Below, one piece after another: positions 16,606 to 25,060 of a stretch of DNA of 45,984 bases. The position numbers and the translations under genes are program-made. Source of the DNA: an uncultured Saccharofermentans sp. (GTDB taxonomy: Bacteria > Bacillota > Clostridia > Saccharofermentanales > Saccharofermentanaceae); the NCBI GenBank assembly GCA_905234715.1, contig CAJOJI010000012.1, forward strand, positions 11,479 to 57,462, written 5' to 3'. The notes beneath the pieces are model-generated. The model had not been told where the DNA came from. It saw only the letters and a list, made by a program, of their open reading frames with translations, and searched no databases. Position 1 is the stretch's first letter, and each line of letters starts with the position of its first letter.

Positions 16606-17951
16606 TGGATACATTCTTAAGTATTTTACTGGTCTTATTCTTCGTGCTCGTTAATGCCTTTTTCTCAGGCACCGAGATGGCTGTCATCTCCCTTAACGAC
16701 GCAAAGATGCGTAAACTTGCCGAAGACGGCGACAGAAAAGCCATGCGCGTTATCAAGTTCCTCGATAACCCCGGAAGCTTTCTTGCGACGATTCAGGTAG
16801 GTGTTACGCTGGCCGGATTCCTGTCATCCGCTTTTGCGGCAAACAGATTTGCTTCAAAGCTCGCGCTTCTGGTCGATCCCCAGACGCTTCATCCCTGGAT
16901 GGAGTCATTGTGGACCGTCGTAATAACGCTGGTGCTCTCATATTTCTCACTGGTTTTGGGTGAGCTCGTTCCCAAACGCGTTGCCCAGAATAGCCCTGAG
17001 AGATGGGCTTTTGCCGCTGCCAACGTGGTCAAGTTCATAGGTGCGGTCTTAAAGCCGTTCGTTTGGTTTCTTACAAAGTCCACCAACTTCGTGCTCATGC
17101 TCTTCAAGATCGATCCCAACCAGACTGACAAGCCTGTTACCGAGGAAGAGATCCGCATGATGGTCGATGTCGGTTCCGAATCAGGCAATATCGAAGATAC
17201 CGAGAAGGAAATGATCGAGAACGTTTTCGAGTTCAACGACAAGGAAGTTTCCGAGATCATGACGCACCGCAAGAGGATCGTCTCGCTTCCTATCGATGCC
17301 GGGTATGACGAGGTCATGCGCGTTGCAAGGGAAGAGAAGTTCACGAGAATCCCCGTCTATAAGGATACGATCGACGACATCATCGGCATCCTTCATATCA
17401 AGGACCTTATCGGCATCATGCCTCCCACGGAGGATAAGCCTTTCAAGCTCGAGAAGTTCATAAGAGAGCCTCTCATCGTTCATGAGACACGTAAGATCTC
17501 CTCGCTCTTCGGTGAGATGAAGAACTGCGGCATGCAGATGGCCGTAATCGTTGACGAGTACGGCGGAACGATGGGTATCGCAACGATCGAGGATATGCTC
17601 GAAGAGCTCGTCGGCAACATTACGGACGAGTTCGACGACGAGGCAGATGAGTTCGTTAAGCTCTCAAACGGCGACTATATCGTAAGGGGTGACATGACCT
17701 TAAGCGACCTTGAGGACGTCCTCGACATTGAGCTTACAGACGATGAATATGACACGATCGCAGGCCTTGTTATCTCTCAGCTCGACCGTGTTCCCGAAGA
17801 AACGGAGCACCCGGTCGTAAACTACAAGAACTTAAGGATCAAGGTCTTAAAGGTCGAGGAGAATGCCATCGCCAAAGTCCTTATCCACATCAATCCCATT
17901 GTCGAGCCCGAAGAGGACGGCAAGGAGGAAGGTGCCAAGGGCGATGAGTAA
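16605..17951 (+). CDS. CNNM/CorC (HlyC) family membrane protein with CBS domains
   Basis: This is a membrane protein of the DUF21-CBS-CorC type. The family is linked to magnesium or other divalent-cation efflux, and 'hemolysin' names in databases are historical. Its 448 residues hold an N-terminal DUF21 block with hydrophobic segments at about 1-25, 60-80, 95-120 and 135-160, including FFSGTEMAVISLNDAKMRKLAEDGD. A paired CBS region follows, with MTHRKRIVSLP and RIPVYKDTIDDIIGILHIKDL. The C-terminal CorC_HlyC domain contains GDYIVRGDMTLSDLEDVL. Start and stop overlap gatB and the phosphatase gene, so it is translationally coupled to both. The transported ion cannot be read from sequence. Confidence 0.92.
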   Translation: MDTFLSILLVLFFVLVNAFFSGTEMAVISLNDAKMRKLAEDGDRKAMRVIKFLDNPGSFLATIQVGVTLAGFLSSAFAANRFASKLALLVDPQTLHPWMESLWTVVITLVLSYFSLVLGELVPKRVAQNSPERWAFAAANVVKFIGAVLKPFVWFLTKSTNFVLMLFKIDPNQTDKPVTEEEIRMMVDVGSESGNIEDTEKEMIENVFEFNDKEVSEIMTHRKRIVSLPIDAGYDEVMRVAREEKFTRIPVYKDTIDDIIGILHIKDLIGIMPPTEDKPFKLEKFIREPLIVHETRKISSLFGEMKNCGMQMAVIVDEYGGTMGIATIEDMLEELVGNITDEFDDEADEFVKLSNGDYIVRGDMTLSDLEDVLDIELTDDEYDTIAGLVISQLDRVPEETEHPVVNYKNLRIKVLKVEENAIAKVLIHINPIVEPEEDGKEEGAKGDE

Positions 17952-18603
17952 GTACGACCTCGTTCTATACGATCTGGACGGAACCCTCTGGGATTCTGTT
18001 CCGCTTATCCTGGAATGCCTGAAAAAAGCGTATGAGCTGGTGCTTGGCGGCACCGACAGAACAGATGACGACCTTCAGAGCTATATCGGAAGGCCTCTGG
18101 GCGACACTTTCGCGATGCATGACGATGAGACAAAAGAGAGCCTCGTCAACACTTATCTCGAGTATAACTGCGCAAGACTCAAGGAAAATGCCATCCCGAT
18201 CTTTCCCGGTGTCTATGATTTCCTCTCGAAAATAAAGTCTTCGGGCATCAGGCAGGGCATAGTGACTTCAAAGCGCGAGTCCTCTGCCATGATCACGATC
18301 GATCTTTTGGAACTGGGCGGATACTTTGACATCAAGGTCTTCAGGGAGGCGACAGAGCGCGCAAAACCCCACGGGGACCCGCTTATAGAGGCTGCAAGAA
18401 GAGCCGGCATCACGGACATGAGCCGCGTGCTTTATGTGGGAGATGCCGTCCCCGATATCCTTTCGGCCCGTGACGCAGGCGCTGATTTTGCCCTCGTAGG
18501 CTGGACAAAGATGCCCAGAGAGGAATTGGACAGCCTCGGACCCGACTACGTTATTGAGGTTCCGGAGCAACTTCCTTGCATTATCAAGGCCTCCGAATTA
18601 TAA
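17944..18603 (+). CDS. HAD-superfamily hydrolase (phosphoglycolate phosphatase-like)
   Basis: This is a small cytoplasmic phosphatase of the HAD superfamily, 219 residues. Motif I is LYDLDGTLWDS with the nucleophile Asp, motif II is IVTSKRES, and motif IV is YVGDAVPDILSARDAGAD. An alpha-helical C1 cap lies between motifs I and II, as in Gph/PpaX-type enzymes. The substrate is unknown. I use the ATG at 17944, which gives MSKYDLVLYD directly before motif I. It overlaps the upstream stop by eight bases, and the site AAGGAGG lies at 17922-17928. An in-frame upstream extension to 17863 lies inside the CorC gene and is rejected. Confidence 0.9.
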   Translation: MSKYDLVLYDLDGTLWDSVPLILECLKKAYELVLGGTDRTDDDLQSYIGRPLGDTFAMHDDETKESLVNTYLEYNCARLKENAIPIFPGVYDFLSKIKSSGIRQGIVTSKRESSAMITIDLLELGGYFDIKVFREATERAKPHGDPLIEAARRAGITDMSRVLYVGDAVPDILSARDAGADFALVGWTKMPREELDSLGPDYVIEVPEQLPCIIKASEL

Positions 18604-18654
18604 TGTTTGGTGCTTTTTTAATTTAAATAATAATAATTAAGGTGGGTAGGCAAA

Positions 18655-20181
18655 ATGGCAAAGACCTCCAAGTCCGGAAAAAAGGCTAACAAGACTCTGG
18701 TTTCAGGCGGAATGATGGTAGTAATCGTTGCTATCATTCTCATTATCGCTTGCTACTTCACATATATCTCCGGCGTACTTCCCAGAACACTTACTGGTGT
18801 CGGAATCACAGAGACCCTTTCCGACGGAACAACAAAGACTGTAAAGAACTTCTCTGTTCTTGAGACAAACTTCCACTTCAGAGAAGTTTATGACTCATAT
18901 TCACAGTACGGCATGGTATCTGAAGATCACCTTGATGAGGTCTACGATACTTCTTCAGGCGAGACATACAGAGACTGGCTCCTGAGAGAAGCTGCTAAGC
19001 AGATGAAGACTCTCGCTCTCGTTGAGCGTGCAGCTGAGCAGAACGGCTTCATGCAGTATTCAAAGGCACGCGACGTTGCTGCCCAGAACCTCGAGACTCT
19101 TGATCTTTACGCAATGATGTACGGTTTCCCGTCAGGCAACAAGTATCTTGAAACTCTCTACGGAACAGGCATGACAAGAAGATCTTACATCGACTTCCAG
19201 GCACGCGAAGTTCTCGTTCAGGAATACGGTTATTACCTCCAGCAGTTTGATCCTGCTGTCGTTCCTACTGATGAGCAGGTTCAGGCAAGATACAACGATG
19301 CTCCTGACAAGTACTACGTTTATGATTACAACTCATTCTTCGTAGCAGCTGACAAGGATGATGCAGGTCAGGTTATCGATTTCGACAAGTGCGTTGCTAC
19401 AGCCGATAAGATCGCTAAGGCAGCAAAGGATTCCGCATCATTCAGAGCTGCTGTCATGGATTACCTCAAGGAAACAGGCAACGATACTGCTCTTGCTGAA
19501 TATGAGGACGGTGGAGATCCGACATACACGGAAGACATGACATATTCTCTTGCTACATACATGTCACCTGACGTAAGAGCATTCATCTTCAGCGACAACA
19601 AGCCCGGTGATGTTAAGACTATCGAGACAGAGTTCGGCGTATATGTTGTTTATATTGCCGACAAGAGACTTGAAGAGGAAAAGACTGTAACTTTCAGACA
19701 GCTTTCCATCAGCACAGGTATTACTACAGAATCAACACCTGAAGAGATCACAGCTGCTGTTAACCAGACAATCGCAGATGCACAGACATACTGCACACAG
19801 GGAATGGATCCTCTCTCTTTCTACAATGTAGTTAAGAACCATTCCACAAACAAGGATGCGATCCTTACAGGCGGATACAATGACGGCGTTACAGCAGATG
19901 CATTCCTTCCTGAAGAAGGCGAGGGCACAAATACTGCTACAAAGACTGCAGGCGAGTGGCTTTTCGATGACAGCCGTAAGCAGGGAGATGTAACATTCAT
20001 CGTTTCCGATGACTCCAGAACAGTCTATGTTTACTATTTCGAAGCTTCAAGAACTTCATATGAGACAGCAGTAAGAAACGAGATCATCTCAGCTAACTTC
20101 GATGCATGGAACACTGCTCTTGAGAGCGGCACTCCCGAGTACACTATCAACGCAGGTTTCTGCAGATATCTCATTTACTGA
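18655..20181 (+). CDS. Membrane-anchored SurA/parvulin-like protein
   Basis: I infer an extracytoplasmic foldase-like protein, distantly related to the three lipoproteins at 8482-13234. The 508-residue product has a Lys-rich N-terminus and a membrane helix at about 18-42 with no lipobox Cys, so it should be an uncleaved N-in anchor. The SurA-N-like region (about 55-215) includes NFSVLETNFHFREVYDSYSQYG, the counterpart of the ESNFYF segment of the lipoproteins. Two parvulin-like units follow: MTYSLATYMSPDVRAF...GDVKTIETEFGVYVVYI, and a second ending near DDSRTVYVYYF. There is no C-terminal helix or acidic tail. Ribosome site AAGGTGGG. It is followed by its own terminator. Confidence 0.85.
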   Translation: MAKTSKSGKKANKTLVSGGMMVVIVAIILIIACYFTYISGVLPRTLTGVGITETLSDGTTKTVKNFSVLETNFHFREVYDSYSQYGMVSEDHLDEVYDTSSGETYRDWLLREAAKQMKTLALVERAAEQNGFMQYSKARDVAAQNLETLDLYAMMYGFPSGNKYLETLYGTGMTRRSYIDFQAREVLVQEYGYYLQQFDPAVVPTDEQVQARYNDAPDKYYVYDYNSFFVAADKDDAGQVIDFDKCVATADKIAKAAKDSASFRAAVMDYLKETGNDTALAEYEDGGDPTYTEDMTYSLATYMSPDVRAFIFSDNKPGDVKTIETEFGVYVVYIADKRLEEEKTVTFRQLSISTGITTESTPEEITAAVNQTIADAQTYCTQGMDPLSFYNVVKNHSTNKDAILTGGYNDGVTADAFLPEEGEGTNTATKTAGEWLFDDSRKQGDVTFIVSDDSRTVYVYYFEASRTSYETAVRNEIISANFDAWNTALESGTPEYTINAGFCRYLIY

Positions 20182-20206
20182 TAAGTGCTTAAGATTAATC
20201 TAAACA

Positions 20207-20237
20207 AGCACCACTGTTAAAGGTGGTGCTTTTTTAT
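20207..20237 (+). terminator. Terminator after the foldase-like gene at 18655
   Basis: AGCACCAC pairs perfectly with GTGGTGCT around an eight-base loop and is followed by TTTTTATT. This is a textbook intrinsic terminator. Confidence 0.9.
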
Positions 20238-20318
20238 TGCATTTGCCGAGTTCACTGTTGACCGCTTAGGTTATAAGATAAAATCGCTTTAATAAGGTAA
20301 TATTATTATTCTTTGTAA

Positions 20319-20331
20319 TTAGTATTACTAA
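20319..20331. promoter_or_regulatory. Palindrome upstream of the lipoprotein gene
   Basis: TTAGTA-T-TACTAA is a perfect odd palindrome 37 bases before the lipoprotein start. A half-site, TTTAGTAA, recurs at about 20346-20353. It could be an operator. No convincing -35/-10 pair is visible around it; TTGACC near 20253 with TAAAAT 15 bases later is the best but has short spacing. Confidence 0.35.
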
Positions 20332-20367
20332 ATATAAAGCGTGTTATTTAGTAAGGAGGATAATACT

Positions 20368-21333
20368 ATGTTTAAGAAAGTAATGGCACTCGTGCTCGGT
20401 CTTTCTATGATGCTCAGCATCGCTGCATGCGGTAAGAAGGTAGAAGTTCCTTCAAAGAGCGACGTTAAGAAGGCTGCTGCTGAAGAGTACGACATGGACT
20501 TCAAGGTAGATTCCGAAGAGATCTCCAAGGACGAGAAGGAAGCTGAGTGGGTTCTTATCTCCAAGGACGGTTCACTTGAGGTAACAGTTACATGGAACGC
20601 TAAGAACCCTGAAGAGTTCGAGTTCGATGCTGAGGAGCATCCCGAGGCTACAGAGACAGAACCCGTTGTTTCTATCGAGACAGATATTTCAGAGTCTTCT
20701 GAGACATCAGAGACGACAGCTGCTACAACTGCTGCAACATCTGAGACAAGCGCTGCAGGTTCTGAGACATCTGCTTCAGGTTCTGAGACATCTGCTAACC
20801 CTAATCCCAATCCCAGCGGAGCACTTTATGTTAACTTCGATGAGATGAACTTCTATGTAAACGGCAAGAAGTTCACACTCGGTAAGACAACACTCCAGGA
20901 AATGATCGATGCAGGCGTACCTTTTGACTCTGAAGATCTTCAGAACGCAAACAACAACGTTAAGTCAAACAGCGAGTCTGACTGCTTCAAGATCATGATC
21001 GGTGACTACTACTATGCAAGAGTTTACTTCATGAACGATACAGAAGACGGTAAGGCAGCTAAGGACTGCTTCGTTCACGAGATCTCTTTCCGTTATGATG
21101 ATCCTCAGGATGTCGTAACTTTCGATTTCCCTTTCGATATTACAATGGATTCACTCAAGGCAAACTCCGGTGAGCCTAACGAAGAGCCTTTCCACTACGA
21201 CGGAGACGGAGATTATTACTCTGATACTCTCAAGTACACAAAGGAATCTGAGAGATACTACAACAAGAGCGTATACGAGTTCGATTTCGTAAGAGGCGAG
21301 TTCGACAGCATCCGTATGACATACATTCCTTAA
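20368..21333 (+). CDS. Lipoprotein of unknown function with Ser/Thr/Glu-rich linker
   Basis: I do not recognise the family. The 321-residue product has a lipoprotein signal (MFKKVMALVLGLSMMLSIAAC, Cys21) and should sit on the outer face of the membrane. A small charged domain (about 25-85) is followed by a low-complexity linker (about 90-150) rich in Ser, Thr, Glu and Ala with repeats of SETSA. The C-terminal domain (about 155-321) starts ALYVNFDEMNFYVNGKKFTLG and contains many aromatic and acidic residues. The ATG at 20368 has an excellent AAGGAGG site. A GTG 27 bases upstream is in frame but would place charged residues before the signal. It is monocistronic. Confidence 0.88.
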   Translation: MFKKVMALVLGLSMMLSIAACGKKVEVPSKSDVKKAAAEEYDMDFKVDSEEISKDEKEAEWVLISKDGSLEVTVTWNAKNPEEFEFDAEEHPEATETEPVVSIETDISESSETSETTAATTAATSETSAAGSETSASGSETSANPNPNPSGALYVNFDEMNFYVNGKKFTLGKTTLQEMIDAGVPFDSEDLQNANNNVKSNSESDCFKIMIGDYYYARVYFMNDTEDGKAAKDCFVHEISFRYDDPQDVVTFDFPFDITMDSLKANSGEPNEEPFHYDGDGDYYSDTLKYTKESERYYNKSVYEFDFVRGEFDSIRMTYIP

Positions 21334-21364
21334 TCGGAACTGACTACGGTATAAAAGCAAATAC

Positions 21365-21397
21365 AAGGCTATCTCTGATATGGAGATAGCCTTTTTT
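21365..21397 (+). terminator. Terminator after the lipoprotein gene
   Basis: AAGGCTATCTC pairs perfectly over 11 bases with GAGATAGCCTT around a seven-base loop, followed by TTTTTA. Confidence 0.93.
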
Positions 21398-21429
21398 ATG
21401 AGTTTTCGAACACGTTTCGGGATTTGTGA

Positions 21430-21458
21430 TTGACAACCCATTATTCATATAGTATTTT
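21430..21458 (+). promoter_or_regulatory. Promoter of the T-box/trpEG unit
   Basis: TTGACA (21430-21435, perfect -35) is followed 17 bases later by TATTTT (21453-21458, four of six matches to the -10). It lies immediately upstream of the T-box leader, so transcription should start near 21465. Confidence 0.7.
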
Positions 21459-21465
21459 TATCTCA

Positions 21466-21754
21466 ATTTAATCAAACCGTTGACGGAGAGTGAGTAGCTT
21501 TAAGCACACCTGTCAAAGAGAGCCCGGGATGGTGAGATCCGGACACAAGGAACTTTTGGCGAATGGACTTCGGAGGGCGCGAAGGAAAGGGAAATTCCCA
21601 AGTATATTGCGACGTAAGGCATGCGTAAGTTGCCGGAGATATGTTGGTATCTTGCTAAGCGCACGGGAATTGCCGTGAATCAAGGTGGCACCGCGGATAA
21701 GTTTTATTCGTCCTTGACAGAAGACAGGAGATCTTTTGTCGAAGGGCGTTTTTT
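21466..21754 (+). promoter_or_regulatory. Tryptophan T-box riboswitch leader of trpEG
   Basis: The T-box sequence AAGGTGGCACCGCGG (21682-21696) is unmistakable. Its invariant core pairs with the acceptor end of uncharged tRNA in the antiterminator. Upstream, AGTA (21493-21496) fits the specifier-loop S-turn, and GAA-TGG-A at 21561-21567 fits the 3' side, giving specifier TGG (21564-21566) for tRNA-Trp. This agrees with the downstream trpE. The competing terminator is a long stem from 21709 to 21748 (CGTCCTT/AAGGGCG plus GACAGAAG/CTTTTGTC) followed by six T. When Trp-tRNA is uncharged, transcription should continue into trpE. I did not fully resolve the base of stem I. Confidence 0.93.
21709..21754 (+). 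terminator. T-box-controlled terminator before trpE
   Basis: The stem arms 21709-21725 and 21733-21748 form about 15 pairs with G-T pairs and one mismatch, followed by TTTTTT. The 5' arm lies just downstream of the T-box sequence, as expected for the off-state structure. Confidence 0.88.
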
Positions 21755-21793
21755 ATTGCCTTCCGGCAAAATGAAAAGTCGGAGGTGACAAAA

Positions 21794-23254
21794 ATGAAAG
21801 TAGTGCCGTCTGTTGAAGAGGTCAGAGAATTAGCTGCTACCGGCAAGTACGATGTCGTACCCGTAAGCTGCGAGATATTATCTGATTTCACGACCCCCAT
21901 CGAGACGATCCGTATATTAAAGAACGCATCGACTCATGCTTATATGCTCGAGTCAGCGCAGGCAGACGAGAAGTGGGGAAGATATACTTTCTTAGGCTTT
22001 GACCCCAAGCTCGAGATCACATGCATCAACGGTGAGATCACCTACGGCGATAAGACCGAGAAGACAGATAACCCTTCTAAGATAATAAGAGAGATATTGT
22101 CCCACTTCAGAAGCCCCAGGCTTTCTTATCTTCCTTCATTTACCGGAGGACTGGTAGGCTATTTTTCATACGACTACTTGGGATACGCAGAGCCTACAGC
22201 CAAGCGTGACGTTACCGATACCGAGAATTTCAAGGATGTCGATCTTATGCTTTTCGATAAGGTCATAGCATTTGACCACGTAAGACAGAAACTTATCTTT
22301 ATATCCAACATGTCACTTGAGGATATCGACGAAGGATACAGACAGGCAACGGAAGAGCTCGAAGAACTGGTTAATCTTGTAAGGACAGGCGCCAAGGCTG
22401 ATGAGAACGACGGCAGACTCATGTCGGAGGTAACACCGCTGTTCTCCAAGGATGAATACTGCGCAATGGTCGAGAAGGCAAAGCGTCACATCCACGAGGG
22501 CGACATCTTCCAGATCGTTCTGTCCAACAGGCTTTCCGCTTCTTTCGAAGGCAGCCTTCTTAACACATACAGGATCTTAAGGACGATCAATCCTTCCCCT
22601 TACATGTTCTACTTCGCAGGAACGGACGTTGAAGTTGCAGGCGCTTCACCCGAGACCCTGGTCAAGCTCGAAGACGGCGTCCTTCACACATTCCCTCTTG
22701 CAGGCACGCGTCCGAGAGGAAAGACGGAGGAAGAGGATAAGAGGCTAGAAGTAGAGCTCCTTGCTGATGAGAAGGAACTTGCAGAGCACAACATGCTCGT
22801 CGATCTCGGCCGTAATGACCTTGGCAAGATCAGCAAGTTCGGCACCGTTGAAGTCGAGAAGCTCAGGAGCATTGAGCGTTATTCACACGTAATGCATATC
22901 GGCTCCACTGTCCGCGGCGAGATCGCAGACGGCTACGATGCATTAGATGCCATTGAGGCAGTGCTTCCCGCAGGCACGCTCTCGGGTGCTCCCAAGATCC
23001 GTGCATGCCAGCTCATAGGCGACCTTGAAAACAACAAGCGCGGCATCTACGGCGGTGCGATCGGTTATATCGATTTCACCGGCAACATGGATACTTGCAT
23101 TGCGATCCGTATCGCATACAAAAAGAACGGCAAGGTCTTCGTAAGGAGCGGCGCCGGAATAGTAGCAGATTCAGTCCCCGAAAAGGAATACGAAGAGTGC
23201 CTCAACAAAGCAAGGGCAGTCCTCAATTCCCTGACGCTTGCACAGGAGGTGTAA
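21794..23254 (+). CDS. trpE: Anthranilate synthase component I
   Basis: TrpE converts chorismate to anthranilate using ammonia from TrpG, the first committed step of tryptophan synthesis. The product is about 486 residues from the ATG at 21794, which follows GGAGGTGAC. An in-frame GTG at 21785 is part of that ribosome site. The N-terminal domain has the tryptophan feedback motif region YMLESAQ. The chorismate-binding domain has HEGDIFQIVLSNR, PSPYMFYF, GASPETLVKL, PLAGTRPRGKT, HNMLVDLGRNDLG, SHVMHIGSTVRG and LPAGTLSGAPK. All are conserved in active enzymes. It is controlled by the upstream T-box and probably by feedback inhibition. trpG begins three bases after its stop. Confidence 0.97.
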   Translation: MKVVPSVEEVRELAATGKYDVVPVSCEILSDFTTPIETIRILKNASTHAYMLESAQADEKWGRYTFLGFDPKLEITCINGEITYGDKTEKTDNPSKIIREILSHFRSPRLSYLPSFTGGLVGYFSYDYLGYAEPTAKRDVTDTENFKDVDLMLFDKVIAFDHVRQKLIFISNMSLEDIDEGYRQATEELEELVNLVRTGAKADENDGRLMSEVTPLFSKDEYCAMVEKAKRHIHEGDIFQIVLSNRLSASFEGSLLNTYRILRTINPSPYMFYFAGTDVEVAGASPETLVKLEDGVLHTFPLAGTRPRGKTEEEDKRLEVELLADEKELAEHNMLVDLGRNDLGKISKFGTVEVEKLRSIERYSHVMHIGSTVRGEIADGYDALDAIEAVLPAGTLSGAPKIRACQLIGDLENNKRGIYGGAIGYIDFTGNMDTCIAIRIAYKKNGKVFVRSGAGIVADSVPEKEYEECLNKARAVLNSLTLAQEV

Positions 23255-23257
23255 CCC

Positions 23258-23824
23258 ATGATCCTTCTTATAGATAACTACGACAGCTTTTCATATAACC
23301 TTTACCAGCTGATCGGCGAGATCAACCCTGACATAAAGGTGATCCGCAACGACGAGATGACCGTTGATGAGATCTGCGCACTAGCGCCCGATCACATCAT
23401 TCTCTCACCCGGCCCGGGAAGACCGGAAGATGCAGGCATCATAGTTGACGTTGCCGCATCGATTCACGACATTCCGGTACTCGGCGTATGCCTCGGCCAC
23501 CAGGCCATCTGCAAAGCATACGGCGCAACCATTACTTATGCCGAACACCTCATGCACGGCAAGCAGTCTGATGTCGGCCTCTATTCATACTGCCCGCTGT
23601 TCAAGGGCATAGGCGACCGCACAAAGGTTGCACGTTACCACTCTCTTGCAGCTGACCGCGACACCATTCCCGACTGCCTGCAGATCACGGCCGTAGCCGA
23701 TGACGGCGAGGTAATGGCAGTGCAGCACAAGGAGTATCCGATATACGGAGTTCAGTTCCATCCCGAGTCGATCCTCACACCCGAGGGCAAGAAGATGCTC
23801 ATGAATTTCCTCAGCAATTGTTAA
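23258..23824 (+). CDS. trpG: Anthranilate synthase component II (glutamine amidotransferase)
   Basis: TrpG is the class I amidotransferase that supplies ammonia to TrpE; related PabA proteins serve aminodeoxychorismate synthase, and some TrpG proteins serve both. The 188 residues begin ILLIDNYDSFSYNLYQL. The oxyanion motif is LSPGPGRPEDAG, the nucleophile is Cys78 in GVCLGHQAI, and the catalytic His is in VQFHPESILTPEG. The ribosome site AGGAGGTG lies at the end of trpE. No other trp gene follows; a terminator does. Confidence 0.95.
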   Translation: MILLIDNYDSFSYNLYQLIGEINPDIKVIRNDEMTVDEICALAPDHIILSPGPGRPEDAGIIVDVAASIHDIPVLGVCLGHQAICKAYGATITYAEHLMHGKQSDVGLYSYCPLFKGIGDRTKVARYHSLAADRDTIPDCLQITAVADDGEVMAVQHKEYPIYGVQFHPESILTPEGKKMLMNFLSNC

Positions 23825-23854
23825 TTATCGTGGTGATAACCGTTTCCTTAATGA

Positions 23855-23890
23855 AAAACCCCGGAGCTGTAATGTTCCGGGGTTTTGCTT
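23855..23890 (+). terminator. Terminator after trpG
   Basis: AAAACCCCGGA pairs perfectly over 11 bases with TCCGGGGTTTT around a ten-base loop. The 3' arm itself supplies TTTT, followed by GCTT. Confidence 0.85.
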
Positions 23891-23947
23891 ATGATTTTCT
23901 GTTGCCGAAGTTCCGCCTGCAGAAGAGGATTTGCAACTATTGCCTGA

Positions 23948-24022
23948 TTTTTGAGGCAACAATTGCACAAAAACGGAAATTTATGCAATTGTCGGCCTGT
24001 TTTTGAGCAAACAATTGCATAA
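23948..24022. repeat. Direct and inverted repeats between trpG and the lysR gene
   Basis: Two 20-base copies (23948-23967 and 24000-24019) match at 18 positions; both start TTTTTGAG and end AACAATTGCA. Between them, TTATGCAATTGT (23981-23992) is a perfect 12-base complement of ACAATTGCATAA (24011-24022). The first copy also has a 9-base complement to the same arm, so the middle arm can pair with either side. It lies downstream of the leftward lysR gene and may form its 3' end, but there is no clear T-tract. Confidence 0.6.
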
Positions 24023-24063
24023 CGCCAATCCGGCTGAATTACATTACGGCCTTTTCGAAAAGA

Positions 24064-24948
24064 TTAAGAATACATATTCCTTACATGTTCAATGAACTTC
24101 ATTGCAAGGGCGCTCGGAGTCTTCTCCTTATCCCATGAGAGAACGTAGTCTACGTTAACTTCAGGAGTGAGTGTCTTTACCACTACGTTGGAATCGGCTG
24201 AGATGTTCTTTGCAACTGATGCCGGGAAGATCGCGATTCCGATATTCTGGTCAACGAGCTTGGAGGCGTTCGAAGAGTGCGCGGTCTTTACGATGAAGCG
24301 CGGCTCTTTGCCCGTGCTCTCAAACCAGCTCCTGATCTCTTCTTCTCTTGAATGTCTTGAGGAGATTATGAGGTCGGTATCAACGATGTCCTTGAGGTTG
24401 ACGGTCTTCTTCTTGCTCTTTGCAAGAGGGTGCGATGCCGGGATGATGGCTGCCCAGCTGTCGCTGTATACGGTGATGCCGTCAAGCTGCTCGGTGTTAA
24501 GGGGCGTCATGGTGATCGCGAGCTCCAACAGGCCGGACTTCATTCTGTAGGTGAGGTCGTCCACGGTGCCGCACCATAAGTTATAAGTAACGTTAGGGAA
24601 TTCCTTTTTAAAGCTTGATATCCACTCTGCAGCAAGGGAAGGACCGTTACTGTCTACGTGGCCCAGATAAAGAGTGCCGCTGAGACCTTTCTTAACGTCG
24701 GTGATCTCTGTCTTTGCGATATCGGCAAGAGCAAGTATCTGCTCGCCGCGGCGCTTGAGGGCAAGTCCTTCAGGTGTGAGAGTGACGTGGCGCTTGCCGC
24801 GGATTATGAGTGTGCAGCCGAGTTCTTCCTCGAGGTCCATGAGAGCTCTTGAAAGCGGGGGCTGTGATAAATGAAGTCTTTCTGCTGCGCGCGTTATATT
24901 ACGTTCTTCCGCAACTGTTAAGAAATAACGTATTTGACGTAGATCCAT
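24064..24948 (-). CDS. LysR-family regulator, GltC-like by position
   Basis: This is a DNA-binding regulator of 294 residues. The N-terminal winged helix-turn-helix is clear: MDLRQIRYFLTVAEERNITRAAERLHLSQPPLSRALMDLEEELG. It is followed by the linker helix and a LysR substrate domain (about 90-290) containing LYLGHVDS and ELAITMTP. It is transcribed away from gltB, 224 bases apart. In Bacillus subtilis the LysR protein GltC sits in this arrangement and activates gltAB, so I infer a similar job. Its effector is not visible. The ribosome site AAGGAGG precedes the start. The gene symbol is left empty because the link rests on position. Confidence 0.92.
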   Translation of the reverse strand: MDLRQIRYFLTVAEERNITRAAERLHLSQPPLSRALMDLEEELGCTLIIRGKRHVTLTPEGLALKRRGEQILALADIAKTEITDVKKGLSGTLYLGHVDSNGPSLAAEWISSFKKEFPNVTYNLWCGTVDDLTYRMKSGLLELAITMTPLNTEQLDGITVYSDSWAAIIPASHPLAKSKKKTVNLKDIVDTDLIISSRHSREEEIRSWFESTGKEPRFIVKTAHSSNASKLVDQNIGIAIFPASVAKNISADSNVVVKTLTPEVNVDYVLSWDKEKTPSALAMKFIEHVRNMYS

Positions 24949-25060
24949 GCGGGTTCCTCCTTAGAATCTTATCATACCCGAAAGGTATCGTAATGCGAAT
25001 ACTATTTGTATTTTATTTCCTCCGCCGTTGGAGATACAATCTTGCTTGAAATCAGTTAAC

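Noticed and set aside
17863..17943. Longer start for the HAD phosphatase
   Set aside because: The extra residues lie inside the CorC gene and precede motif I with no ribosome site; ATG 17944 gives a normal HAD start.
21490..21678. Small plus-strand frame inside the T-box leader
   Set aside because: The stretch is explained by conserved T-box RNA structure and the frame has no ribosome site.
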